Of a DNA stretch of 64,000 bases, positions 31,803-42,225 are shown one piece after another (within the stretch, counting starts at the first letter, position 1; every line of letters starts with the position of its first letter). A program made the translations under genes and the position numbers. Source of the stretch: Chloranthus sessilifolius (taxonomy: Eukaryota; Streptophyta; Magnoliopsida; Chloranthales; Chloranthaceae); NCBI GenBank assembly GCA_021018995.1, contig CM037593.1:17946088-18010087 (forward strand). Reading direction: 5' to 3'. The notes beneath the pieces are model-generated. The model was not told where the DNA came from, made no database searches, and worked only from the letters and a program-made list of their open reading frames with translations.

Positions 31803-32303
31803 TCAATCGATTAAGGATGGATCCTCAATCGATTGAAAACGGTTGGCCTCCACACGTTGCGAGAATTTGAAAAGACACCAGGCATGCTGATGCGACGTGG
31901 TACAATCCACTCATCCACGCTTAATGTCAATCAATTGACACTGTGATGTCAATTGATTGAGAATGACCTTTTCGCGAAAAGTCGCGCCGCTTAGGTGCCT
32001 TGGGAATAGATGGAGTAAATAGGCAATCATGTCAATCGATTGAGAGGTTGGTCTCAATCGATTGACATAAACATGCCCTGAAAGCTAGCTGCAATCGACA
32101 AGATGTGTCGATTGGTGCTCCAAATTCTGAAAATCTGTCATAAATTCGAGGTGATGTCAATCGATTGACATTATTATCTCAATCGATTGATAGAAGAAGG
32201 GGGAAGATGATGATGATTGAACATCAATCGATTGACAGGGTAAGTGTCAATCGATTGAGAAAAGAATGTCAATCGATTGACTGATTGTCAGTCAATCGAT
32301 TGA
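31803..32303. repeat. Palindrome twins between integrase and third ORF
   Basis: TCAATCGATTGA or near variants start at 31803/31825, 31927/31949, 32032/32054, 32157/32179 and, as a run of four, 32224, 32247, 32269 and 32292. Steps within pairs are 22 bp, and in the run 23, 22 and 23. No gene is in this 500-bp stretch. Confidence 0.9.
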
Positions 32304-32407
32304 AAAAGATTCTTCTCCAATACAAACACATTCAAATAAGGAAACATACTGGGTTGCCTCCCAGGAAGCGCTGAGTTTAAATGTCGACAGCTCGACCACT
32401 TCATTGT

Positions 32408-33600
32408 TCAATATTTCGGGTCACTGAGGTCGATTGCCTCAATCCTCATCTGGGTCATTGGTTCAAACATTGATTTGAGTCGTTGCCCATTGTCTTTAAG
32501 AATTCGATTGTCTGTAAGGCTTCTAATTTCAATCACACCATGCACGATAGTGGAGACGACATGAAATGGCCCTTCCCACCGCGATTTCAATTTCTCCGGA
32601 TGAAGCTTAAGTATGGAGTTGAACAGCCAAACTTTTTGCCTAATGTAAAATTCTTTCCGCAAAATTGACTGATCGTGCAACTTTTTGTATCTTTCCTTAT
32701 ACATCTTCGAATTCTCATACGCATCGTAGCGAAGCTCTTCTAATTCATTCAGCTAAAGGCGTCGATTGGATCCTGCCTCTTTCATATCGAAATTAAATCG
32801 TTTTATAGCCCAGAATGCCTTATGCTCCAATTCCACTGGGAGGTGACATGTCTTCCCATAGACAATTCGAAACGGCGACATTCCAATCAGGGTCTTGAAT
32901 GCTATGCGATATGCCCAAAGAGCAACAGATAGGCGATTCGACCAATCTCTTCTATCCGGTCGTACCGTCTTCTCCAAAAGTTTTTTGATTTCCCGATTGG
33001 ACACTTCCACTTGACCACTAGTCTGTGGGTGATACAACGTTGCCACCTTATGGGTAACATCGTATTTCTTCATTAAAGTGGAAAAATGACTGTGGCAGAA
33101 GTGCGAATCGCCATCACTAATGATTGCTCGTGGAATCCCGAATCTGTTAAAGACATTTTCTTTCAAAAATTTGATCACGACCTTGTGGTCATTCGAGCGG
33201 GTTGCCACAGCTTCTATCCATTTGGAAACATATTCAACAGCTACTAGAATATATGAATACCCGAACGATGGGGAAAAGGACCCATGAAGTCGATCCCCCA
33301 TACATCGAAAATTTCCACAATCAGAATCGGGTTCAGTGGCATCATATTTCGTCGTGAAATATTTTCAAGCTGTTGACATCATTGGCATTCTTTACAGAAT
33401 TTGGCAGCATCCCGAAAGATGGAGGGCCAATAGAATCCGCTTTGAAGAATCTTGTGTGCAGTCTTTTATCCTCCGAAATGGCCTCCATAGGCCCCAGCAT
33501 GGCAGAAGTTAATGACACTCAATTGTTCTTCTTCAGGCACACATCTTCTAATGACTTGGTCAGAACAGAATTTAAATAATTATGGTTCATACCAAAAATA
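32408..33600 (-). pseudogene. pol: Athila integrase
   Basis: The HHCC region is readable at about 33360-33500 but contains stops. The main frame (32753-33301, 182 codons) carries [14 protein letters not shown] and [20 protein letters not shown], holding the second D and the E of the DDE triad; the first D lies at the frameshifted start near 33290. The C-terminal frame (32408-32704) has RKEFYIRQKVWLFNS and KLKSRWEGPF. There is no chromodomain, as expected for Athila. Stops at 32752 and upstream separate the parts. Confidence 0.85.
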
Positions 33601-33609
33601 GTATTTTAT

Positions 33610-34263
33610 TTAAGAGAAAAATAGATTTTTATCATTTTTACCCCATTGCGTAGGGATTCTTCCAGTTACCAGATAATTCACAATATTAGAGAACCAAGGA
33701 ACTTTTGTAGCGGGTGCACCTATTGCCATCAATTGTTCATCTGGGAAAGTATTACGGATAGTCTCAGATACCAATGATTCTTTAGGCAAAATTCTTGACA
33801 AATGATTAGTCACAACATTTTTGACCCCCTTTTTATCTTTGATCTCAAAATTGAACTCTTGGAGGAGTAAGATCCATCGGATCAACCTTGATTTGGTGTC
33901 CTTTTTCGCTAGCAGGTATTTCAATGCAGAGTGGTCTGAAAAGACCACTATTTTTTATCCAAGCAGATAGGAGCGGAATTTATCCAATGCATACACCATA
34001 GCTAGCAATTCCTTTTCGGTGGTGGTGTAATTCAGTTGGGCATCAATCAGCGTCTTACTAGCATAATAGATCACATGAGGCATTTTGTTTACCCTTTGTC
34101 CTAAGACTGCTCCAATAGTATAGTTAGACGCATCGCACATAAGTTCAAAAGGTAGAGAATAATCCGGTGGTTGGATTATTGGTGCATTTGATAGTAGCTC
34201 ACGCAATTTCAGGATTGCTTTCATGTAATCCTCATCAAAGTAAAAAAAAAACATCTTTTCCAA
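33610..34263 (-). pseudogene. pol: Athila RNase H
   Basis: Two adjacent frames. The first (33955-34263) has MCDASNYTIGAVLGQ and TTEKELLAMVYALDKFRSYL with the first D and the E of RNase H. The second (33610-33948) starts at MVFSDHSALKYLLAKKD with the next D and continues to NVVTNHLSRI. A stop (TTTTTTATCC region near 33950) divides them. In the family this part degrades RNA in the RNA-DNA hybrid during reverse transcription. Confidence 0.85.
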
Positions 34264-35208
34264 GCAAGGTGCACAATGGTTTAGCTACCTTGCTAAAATC
34301 TTTGATGAATCGTCGGTAAAATCCAGCATGACCTAAAAATGATCGGATTTGACGAATATTTCTTGGTGGAGGCAGATTAGCGATTAAGTCGACTTTTGCC
34401 TTGTCAACTTCAATTCCTTTTTTCGAAATGATATGCCCCAACACAATTCCTTGTCGGACAATGATATGGCTCTTCTCCCAGCTAAGAACAAGTTTGGATT
34501 CTACACAACGTTGCAACACTTGTGCAAGATGATTTAGACATGATTCAAACGTCTTCCAGAAAACTGAGAAATCATCCATGAATACTTCGATGAACTTGTC
34601 AATCATATCCGAAAATATGGCTAATATACATCGTTGAAAAGTAACCGGAGCATTACATAGGCCGAATGGCATCCTGCGATATGCAAAAGTACCATAAGGG
34701 CACGTGAATGTTGTTTTCTCTTGATCTGCAGGAAATACAGGCACTTGATTGTAGTCCGAATGTCCATCGAGAAACAGTAAAACTCCTGCCTAGCTAACTT
34801 CTCAAGAATTTGATCAATGAATGGAAGACGAAAATGATCTTTTCTGATAGCCGTGTTCAATTTTTGATAATCGATGCACACGAGCCACCCCGTAGTTTCA
34901 TGGTTGGGTACCAATTCTCCCTCGGTAGTCTCTTTCACAGTGATCCCAGACTTTTTCGAAACAATTTGAACTGGACTTACCCATTCACTATCAGAGATGG
35001 GATAGATGATTCCAGCATCGAGTAGTTTAATAATTTTCTTTAAAATGACTTCTTTCATATTCGGGTTAAGTCGCCTCTGTGGTTCTCTCGATGGTATACT
35101 ATCATCTTCCAGATGTATCTTGTGCATACAAACTAATGGATCAATCCCTTTCAGATCAGCTAAGGCCCATCCGATGGCATTTTTATGATTTTTGAGCACT
35201 TTTAACAA
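34235..35208 (-). pseudogene. pol: Athila reverse transcriptase
   Basis: The upstream frame (34621-35208) begins with NHKNAIGWALADLKGI and contains SEWVSPVQIVSKKSG and the fingers region. After a frameshift near 34740 the second frame (34235-34744) has CPYGTFAYRRMPFGLCNAP and the catalytic VFMDDFSVF, then KKGIEVDKAKVDLIANLPPP and the connection. The YXDD-type box reads MDD with F before it, as often in Athila. The frame overlaps the RNase H frame in another phase at 34235-34263. Confidence 0.87.
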
Positions 35209-35217
35209 TTCATTCTC

Positions 35218-36174
35218 TTATTTTTTAGATAATGTCGATGAGATAATTATCGGAAGCGTTTCCTCACGTCCCAGAAAAGCATACTTGAGTGATTCAGGCA
35301 GCTGCTTTAACTCGACGGTTGGTGGCTGCTCGATTGATGGCGTCAGCTCATCCTTCACCTCGACAGGCAATGGTTCCACTGTAATCTCAATTTTACATGA
35401 CGTATCACCATCAGTTGATGAAATCGTCCTCTTCTCTTCTGACTGTTTTTGTGCAGATCCTGGCTCCTCATAGATGGCTAACAAAGCAGTTTCGAATTCT
35501 TCGTTGGTAAGCATTGATGTTAAAGCTTCATCCACTACTTCGTCCACCTGATCAATGTTGAAACAATCAACCTCACCCTCATTAGAAAAATGGTTTATTG
35601 CATGAAAGATATTGAGTTTAACTTTCATGTTTCCAAAAGAGACATCCATGACTCATGTTCGACAATTGATGCAGGCATTTGCGGTCGCGTGAAATGGACG
35701 CCCAAGAATGATTGAGACTTGATTGATAGATTTAACTAGAGGTTCCATGTCCAACACAACAAAGTCCACTGGGAAAATAAATTTGTCTATTCCAACCAAA
35801 GCATCCTCGATAATACCCCTAGGTCTTCTTTCTGACCTATCAGCAAGTTGCAGTGTAACTGTCGTGGGTTTCAATTTGCTCAGTCCTAATTTCTCGTACA
35901 CTGAGTAGGAGATCAGATTGACACTTGCCCCCAAATCCAGTAACGCCTTTCCAATTGGTTGCCCACCAATGACACATGGAACAGTTGGGACTCTAGGGTC
36001 CTTAAGTTTTCGTGAGGCATTCGATTGCAGTATCGAACTAACTTGATTTGTCAGGAACACTTTCTTTGAAACATGAGTACGTATTTTTCTTTTTCGAGTG
36101 CATAGATCTTTGAAAAATTTTGCGTACTCAGGGACTTGCTTGATTGTTTCAAGTAATGAGAGATTTATCTTCAC
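35218..36174 (-). pseudogene. pol: Athila protease and linker
   Basis: The frame 35653-36174 (173 codons) contains ALLDLGASVNLISYSVYEKL, the active-site region of the aspartic protease, with D-L-G in place of D-S/T-G as is usual for Athila and Tat elements, then QVSIILGRPFHATANA. A stop at about 35650 is followed by an acidic linker frame (35218-35649) that ends with LPESLKYAFLG, a conserved stretch just ahead of reverse transcriptase in this lineage. Confidence 0.83.
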
Positions 36175-37822
36175 TTATTTGAATGTTTCGAAGATTTCTT
36201 CCATTTTTGACGCTCTCTTCCCCATTCTAGATGGAGGTGTTAGGCACTCAGAGAATGGTGCCTTTGGGGTGTAGCAACGAGGTTCATTCTCTGATTCTTC
36301 TTCCGGTACTGGTTGGACAATTTGAGGATCTTCTTTTTCTTTTTCTTTATCTAGTCCTTTGCTTTTTATTACTTCTTTTTCTTCTTCCTTGTGCGGTTCT
36401 ACTGGCATTTCCACCTGATTATCAATCGCTCTCCCACTTCTCAGCACTGTAACAACTTTCAACTATTGACTGTTTGATGGCCCTTCATCAGATGATGCTT
36501 GGCCTCGAGGATTGTTGATAGGTTGGCTAGGAAGCCTACCTTCCTCTTGTTGACTCAACTGATTCGTCAATTGGCTAAATTGGTCCATCATCATCTGCTG
36601 AAAAGCTTGTATATTTCGCATAATCTTTTCCTCCAAATCAGAATCTTTCGATGCGGTGGTCTGAGATTGATTAAAATTCTGATTTTTTCGATATTCAGAA
36701 TTTGGATGATAATAAGGAGAGTTATGTTGGAAATTAGAATTCTGTTGTGGACGAAAGTTCTGTTGTCCACTCATTACGTTGGATCTGTACTGCTGGTTCA
36801 CCTGTTCAGTTTGGTTTTATCCTCCCCATCCTAAGTTGGGGTGATTTTTTCATTCCGGATTGTAGGTGTTTGAGTACATGTTCCTACCCTACCGCTGATA
36901 CGATTGAGTCAGATTCACCTGCTCTTGAGGAGTAGGTTCATCAGGAAAGAATGACAAGGTAGTTGGACAATCGTTAGCTATGTGACCTGGGTGGTCACAG
37001 ATTGAACAAGCGGTGGGGTTGCTGGGACTTTTAGCTTGTTTAGTTGCAGCTAACAGCATGTTCATTTGCTTGGACAACATGTCAACCTTTGTTGAAAGAT
37101 CTGAGGTGTTGTTATTGAATCAAATAGTCCATCTCTGGTTAACACATATGATTTAGTTGCCACATCCAAATTAGTTTGCCCCAGAGTCGCATTTTGTATT
37201 GAGATTTGATACAGCTTTTCAGACAATGCCCACAATTCATTTGCCTCCTTCGTGGCACACGATCCTCCACAAGATGCATCAACCATGCATCTCTCTTCTG
37301 GAATTAGTCCATTGTAAAAATTTTGGACCTGTTGCCACCTTGGCAGTTGATGATTTGGATAACTCTTAATCAATTCCTTAAAGCGTTCTCAACATTCATG
37401 AAATGTTTCTGTAGGTTGTTGGGAAAAGAACTGGATCTTCTGACGCAACTCAATGGTTTTGGTCATGAGAAAATATTTTTTTAGAGTGCCTTATCTCTTA
37501 AAGAGAAAGGAAAGAGTCGTAGCTTAGCTATCTCGTCAGTGACATTATGCACTCGAAACATTTTAGACACTGCAATGAACTCATTCAAATGAACATGTGG
37601 ATTCTCGTTTGACAATCCATGATAAATCGGTAACATTTGAATCATTGCGGATATGAATTCATAATGGTTCCCTGGGATGGGGGCATGCATGATACTATCT
37701 TGATCCTTGTAAAAATCAGGATCATTATAATATTTCAATGTTCTTGGGCCCTCATCATGATTATTGTTTCTATTATTTCCATTATTATTGTTCTGATTAT
37801 TCCCATTCCTTTGATCTGCCAT
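36175..37822 (-). pseudogene. gag: Athila gag
   Basis: Starts at ATG 37822 with an asparagine-rich N-terminus (NNQNNNNGNNRNNNH). The gag core follows: NENPHVHLNEFIAVSKMF and LRLFPFSLRDKA at about residues 75-112. The frame then breaks; a second frame (37062-37373) has LPRWQQVQNFYNGL, and a third (36889-37080) carries an intact zinc knuckle CSICDHPGHIANDC. A glutamine/asparagine-rich part (36463-36801) and an acidic, lysine-rich part with LRSGRAID (36175-36462) complete it. At least three frameshifts or stops are present. Confidence 0.85.
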
Positions 37823-38962
37823 AGTCTCAGTATGATGATACTAATTCCTTTGGATTCTGCGATTCTCTCTACAAGATCGTTCGATCTCAAGATTAAACGG
37901 TTGCAGATGTGGGTGATGAGAATGAGTAAAGCTCATGCACCAACACTCACAAAAAGGGTTGATGATTTCACAACAAACCACAAGTATCAACTTCAATCGA
38001 TTGAAGTAATGCACACCACAAAATTACCCAACAAGGACTTTATCAATCAATCGATTGAAGCAGTGGTCTCAATCGATTGATAATCAAAAGTCAAACTGAG
38101 TCAGCACAAATTTTTCAGCTTAGAAGGCAAGTAGTAGCGGTTAGGTCAATCGATTGACAGATAAATGTCAATCGATTGAAACACTTCCACTTATTTTCAT
38201 AGTGACTAATATTTAAGCTTCAATCTATTGACAGAAATTTTCAATCGATTGATTTCTATGATGAATATTCGCCAGTATCAGAAGAATAGAGTTTTTTTTT
38301 TTTTTAGTTTCAAAAATGAAAATTAAATTCGAAAATTGAGATTTTAAAATTTAAATTTCAAAATTTGATAGTAGAAATTTAAAATCCAAAAGTTGAAAAT
38401 TAAAAGCAAGATTTAAATTTCAAAATTTAAAACCTAAAGTAATCCCACACAATCCTACAAAATCTTACCTAAAAGAGAAAAAGAAGGAAAAGAATAAAAG
38501 ATTCCTATAAATTCTAACACAAGAGTCCACAAAAGTCAATAACTAGAATTTAGAAAATTCTATAAAATCTTTCTAAAAGAGGAAGATAAGAAAACGGGTC
38601 TCCTACAAGATCTAAAATAAGAAATCCTAAAAATCTCAACTTCCTAAAAAAAAAACTCCACAAAATCTTATCCAATGATAACAAAATAAAAAAAATAAAT
38701 CAGATTTTACAATTTATAGATCAAAATTGTTAATTCCAAATTTTAAAAGTCAAAATTTAAACCTTAAAATTCAATATTCGAAATTAACTATTCGGATTTC
38801 ACACAAAACAGTCGATCGATTGATGCTTTCGGCTCAATCGATTGACAATTCAACACTCAATAGTCCAGAGCATAATCGATCGATTGAGGAACAAATCTCA
38901 ATCGATTGACTGTCAAATAAATGCACAAATCTCTTTCCGAATTAATCAAAATTTTGCTGATT
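37823..38962 (-). other. Athila 5' leader with palindromes
   Basis: About 1.1 kb between primer site and gag ATG without a coding frame. It contains a single TCAATCGATTGA at 37993, twins at 38047/38069, 38146/38168, 38220/38241 (one base shorter), 38812/38834 and 38876/38898, and an A-rich middle part (38290-38800). Confidence 0.75.
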
Positions 38963-38979
38963 CTCCGGCAACGGCGTCA
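38963..38979 (-). other. Athila primer binding site, tRNA-Asp type
   Basis: On the minus strand the sequence TGACGCCGTTGCCGGAG follows the 5' LTR after six bases. It matches the complement of the 3' end of plant tRNA-Asp (TGGCGCCGTTGCCGGGG) at 15 of 17 positions. Confidence 0.88.
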
Positions 38980-38985
38980 AAAACT

Positions 38986-40323
38986 TGGTCGATTTTAAGT
39001 TTAACCCTTGCAAGTGCACAAGATCTATTGTAACACGATAAGAACAGGGGTGTCGAACCCACAGGGAAATGTGAAATTTGTCTAATCCTTTCAGAGACTT
39101 TAAAACACCCAAAAGAAGTACCAAGGGAGAAATTCAATTTACCACACAAGTACCACACGATTCTCAATGCAATAAAAGAAAACTAATCAATCTAGGCCGG
39201 AACAAATTGTGATAAAGAAGAAAAATGACAGTTTATGAATTGATCAAGGAGTTAGCTAACCATTGATTCGTAACTTTCCTACCATTCAATCTCACAAATT
39301 TATTTTAAGTCAAAACACCATCATTTATTAGGAAAACAAATGAATCGCGAAAAACGCAACTATGGATCCGGCATACCCTATCGAAAAACTATGACTCAGC
39401 CTATCATTACGGTATGAGTCATGTAAAAAGGATAGCATATCTCAAGATCCTAAGTCACGACAATGATAAATCAATCATTCCGCAACCTAGATCGGCCTGC
39501 AAGAACAGATCTAGATGGAGTGCTTCTTTTACGATCGTTGATAACCACGATCAATGACTGTAAACGAAGACTCGATAATATTCAACCAAGCACACACTTA
39601 TAACCGAATAATTCAATGACAAAACCATGAAATTGTAGAAACAATAATAGAATAGTTACTTATCTCCGGTTCGCTTCCTCTTTGAGCAAATAACTTTAGC
39701 CGCTCATCCTCGGTATACAAACCCGTTATAGATCCGAAGACATCATTTTAACAATGCTCTTTTATTTATCACAAAATCTCCTTACAATGCTTTTATTCCT
39801 AGGTATAATCTATGCTCTCACAATTATAAAAGAGAATTAAGAAGAACCTAATACAATCTACTGAGAAGAAGAAGAACCAAGAAGAACCCTCTCAAAATAG
39901 CTACACTAATTCATAGCTTCCTTTTTATAGGGTCGAGCAAACCCTATCCCTAATAGCCTTAATCGATTGAGAATAAAATCTTAATCGATTGACTTTGAAT
40001 TTGAAATAAGAGAGGGCAAACTTGTCTTCTCCTGTCAATCGATTGACACTTATTCCTCAATCGATTGACATCCAAGGGTAGATTCTCCACTCTCTTGGTG
40101 GATGTTGAGTTGCTTCACAGATATCAATGCTTCTTTTGACCTTTTTGTCCATAACCCTTGTGTAGTCTTTAATTACTTTCTTTTATGCTCTTTAATGATT
40201 CAACGGTCAGAAACACCTATAATCATTAAAACCTCATAACAACCATCAGATGCTTTCATCAGACAGCTAAATATAGAAAATAGAGTGCGAAATATAGTCA
40301 CATTTCAGCACTGATTATGAACA
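38986..40323 (-). repeat. Athila 5' LTR
   Basis: Partner of 16800-18146. On the minus strand its start reads TGTTCATAATCAGTGCTG against TGCTCAGTGTCG in the 3' LTR, a six-base length difference right at the terminus. It ends AAATCGACCA before the primer site. The exact right border (about 40310-40323) is uncertain because there is no clean duplication. Confidence 0.85.
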
Positions 40324-42220
40324 ATTATATGTAAAACACATGCTATTTTTATTATTTGAGATTTGATTAGAATACCCCACCGACGTGGCGGGATACCCAC
40401 GACTGACACGGCAGGATATCCGTGACCGGTACGGCTGCCAATCCATACACCAGTACGGAGGTCTATCCGTACACAGTAAGCACATCCCAGGGATATTGAG
40501 ATAAGATTTAATCTCGCCGCCTATTGAGAAAGGAGCTTGGGTAGTATTCCTAGGGAATACATATAACAACTGTCTATTTAGGCGACGATGGTGGGTATTC
40601 CATCGGGGCTCGATGCTATATTATTCAAGGATTACTTAAGTTGAAGATTTAAGTTTTGCTTTAGGCCTGTTCAGATAAATTAACAGTAAAGTGAAACATG
40701 CAAACTACCAGTAAATTTAAATGCAAATTCTCATCTTTTAAACTATTTTTTTAACAAGTGCATAGATACGTCATGCTTAGAATATCATGGAATATATGTG
40801 AGATTTTGACTTATATGTTCATTGGGTTGTTCTCTATTGAGCTAGGATGTAGCTCACCCTTTAGACTATAAGTCGCAGGTCCATTATTAGCAGCGGCTGG
40901 GGCTTCGGGAGACGTAGATCTGGGTGATTCGGATTAAGTGCTTGGGGACGAGGTGGAGCCTCCTGTGACGGGGCCAAGACTTGAGCTTGTAGCATGGTGC
41001 ACGTGGCACGACATGTGGTGCCAGGAGGGCACGCGACATGGGGCCAAGTAGGCCCGGCGACGTGGTCGCGCTGCGAGGACGCGACATGGTCGCATGAGGG
41101 TACGACGCGGAGCGTCATGGTCGCGACACGGACGCGACATAGCCAAGGTGGGCTAGCGATGCATGAGGCGTTGCGGTATGTCAAACCTATAGGTTTGAGG
41201 TTCTCCTGCCATTCTGGCTGAATGACTGTTTTACCCTTATATAGGGGAAGGGAGCTTGAGAGCTATTCCCCTTTTGCAGAGGGCCTTGCGTTGCGGGCGC
41301 AAGTGTCTCCTAAACTGAAAAGGTGGGCCGGGGCGTCGGCCTTAGCGATGCCGTGTGGAACCCGAGGGAGGTTGATGTATGGCCCCGGACTACGCGTCGC
41401 GGTGCATACGGTTGGGCAACCTCGCGAGACAACACCAAGGCGCTGTGTGGGACTCAGTTGAGCACGACAACATGTGGGCTAAGGACGTATGTGTGCTAGT
41501 AATTTGGAACGCACATGAAGGCAAGCTGCGTGGGACTCAGTGGGGCACGCGAGTGCTAGGCACAAGGCTATGGGCTTGGTTCGGCAGGCGAGCGAGGTAC
41601 TAGTGCAGTGCACAGGGTGAAACAGAGGTAACCATGTTGGGAGGAGTTCCCGTCCTCTAGTAATTAGTATCGGTGATGTGCGAGATGGGTTGGCTTCGTT
41701 GCCTGTGATGGCGAAAAGCTGCCAGCTGTGAGTTAATAGCGTCGAAGGGCGCCCTCGCGGCGATTATTATCGAGTAAATTTGACCTAATGAGCGTCGTTA
41801 GAGTGTCGCCGGAAGTGCGACCCCGTGACACTCCTCCCGAGGACTTATTCTAGGAGACTCTGCTGTGTACTTTGATAGAGAGTTAGTTTTGAGAGCAGAT
41901 TGTACGGCTTGGTATGTCAAACCTTTATTTTGATAAACCATATAATTAGATAGATATAATTCTTTTGGGCGAACCATCTGGGGTGATTTGTTTATCACCG
42001 ATGGTCCGGATCGGTTCTCTGTTTATGCAGTGGCATGAAAGTAGAACTGTCTTTTGTATGTGCTAGGTGAGCATATTGATTGTTTTGCTTTATGCAGTTA
42101 ATTGCTTTACCTTTTTAGTATTACTTGTTATACTAGTGCTTCGTACATAGCCTTGGGGCATGGTCTGGAAGATCGTGCTGATGGCATGAGTTTCGGGGAG
42201 TCGAAATTCGGGCTGTCACA
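40324..42220 (+). mobile_element. SL2: solo LTR, right part
   Basis: Continues 16799 after the Athila. It contains tracts such as GAGCTAGGATGTAGCTCACCC and ends TCGAAATTCGGGCTGTCACA, typical for the 3' end of plant gypsy LTRs. GGGGG follows (42221-42225) and matches the duplication at 15282-15286. A smaller solo LTR is inserted at 40964-41830. Confidence 0.7.
40964..41830 (+). mobile_element. GC-rich solo LTR, 867 bp, in SL2
   Basis: Starts TGTGACGGGGCC and ends GACCCCGTGACA. CTCC (or CTCCT if the border is one base in) flanks it on both sides. A related, longer copy with a primer site lies at 57902-58919, which supports the LTR reading and the plus orientation. The first 180 bp are rich in GCGACATGGTCGC-like inverted words, and its GC content is far above that of its neighbours. 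The overlapping frames on both strands here are by-products of GC-rich repeats. Confidence 0.72.
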
Positions 42221-42225
42221 GGGGG

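Larger units (their letters stand above)
16800..40323 (-). mobile_element. Athila-type Ty3/gypsy element with nested Tekay insertion
   Basis: Two LTRs of about 1.34 kb (16800-18146 and 38986-40323) bound an internal region that, read on the minus strand, has a tRNA-Asp primer site, gag with zinc knuckle, protease, reverse transcriptase, RNase H, integrase and a third ORF, then a polypurine tract. That order, the tRNA-Asp primer and the third ORF after pol are typical of the Athila lineage. Without the 9.2-kb Tekay insertion it is about 14.3 kb. No perfect target-site duplication is visible (TGAAT on the left, ATTAT on the right). All coding parts are broken. Confidence 0.9.

Noticed and set aside
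15900-32303. Palindrome arrays as a CRISPR array
   Set aside because: Units are 10-12 bp palindromes with 10-base spacers in a plant retroelement. CRISPR repeats and spacers are about 25-40 bp and occur in prokaryotes with cas genes.
40861-41603. Several overlapping frames of 66-107 codons on both strands in the GC-rich stretch
   Set aside because: GC-rich DNA has few stops, and the frames come from GCGACATGG-like repeats in a solo LTR. The related copy at 57809-58367 gives equally overlapping frames.
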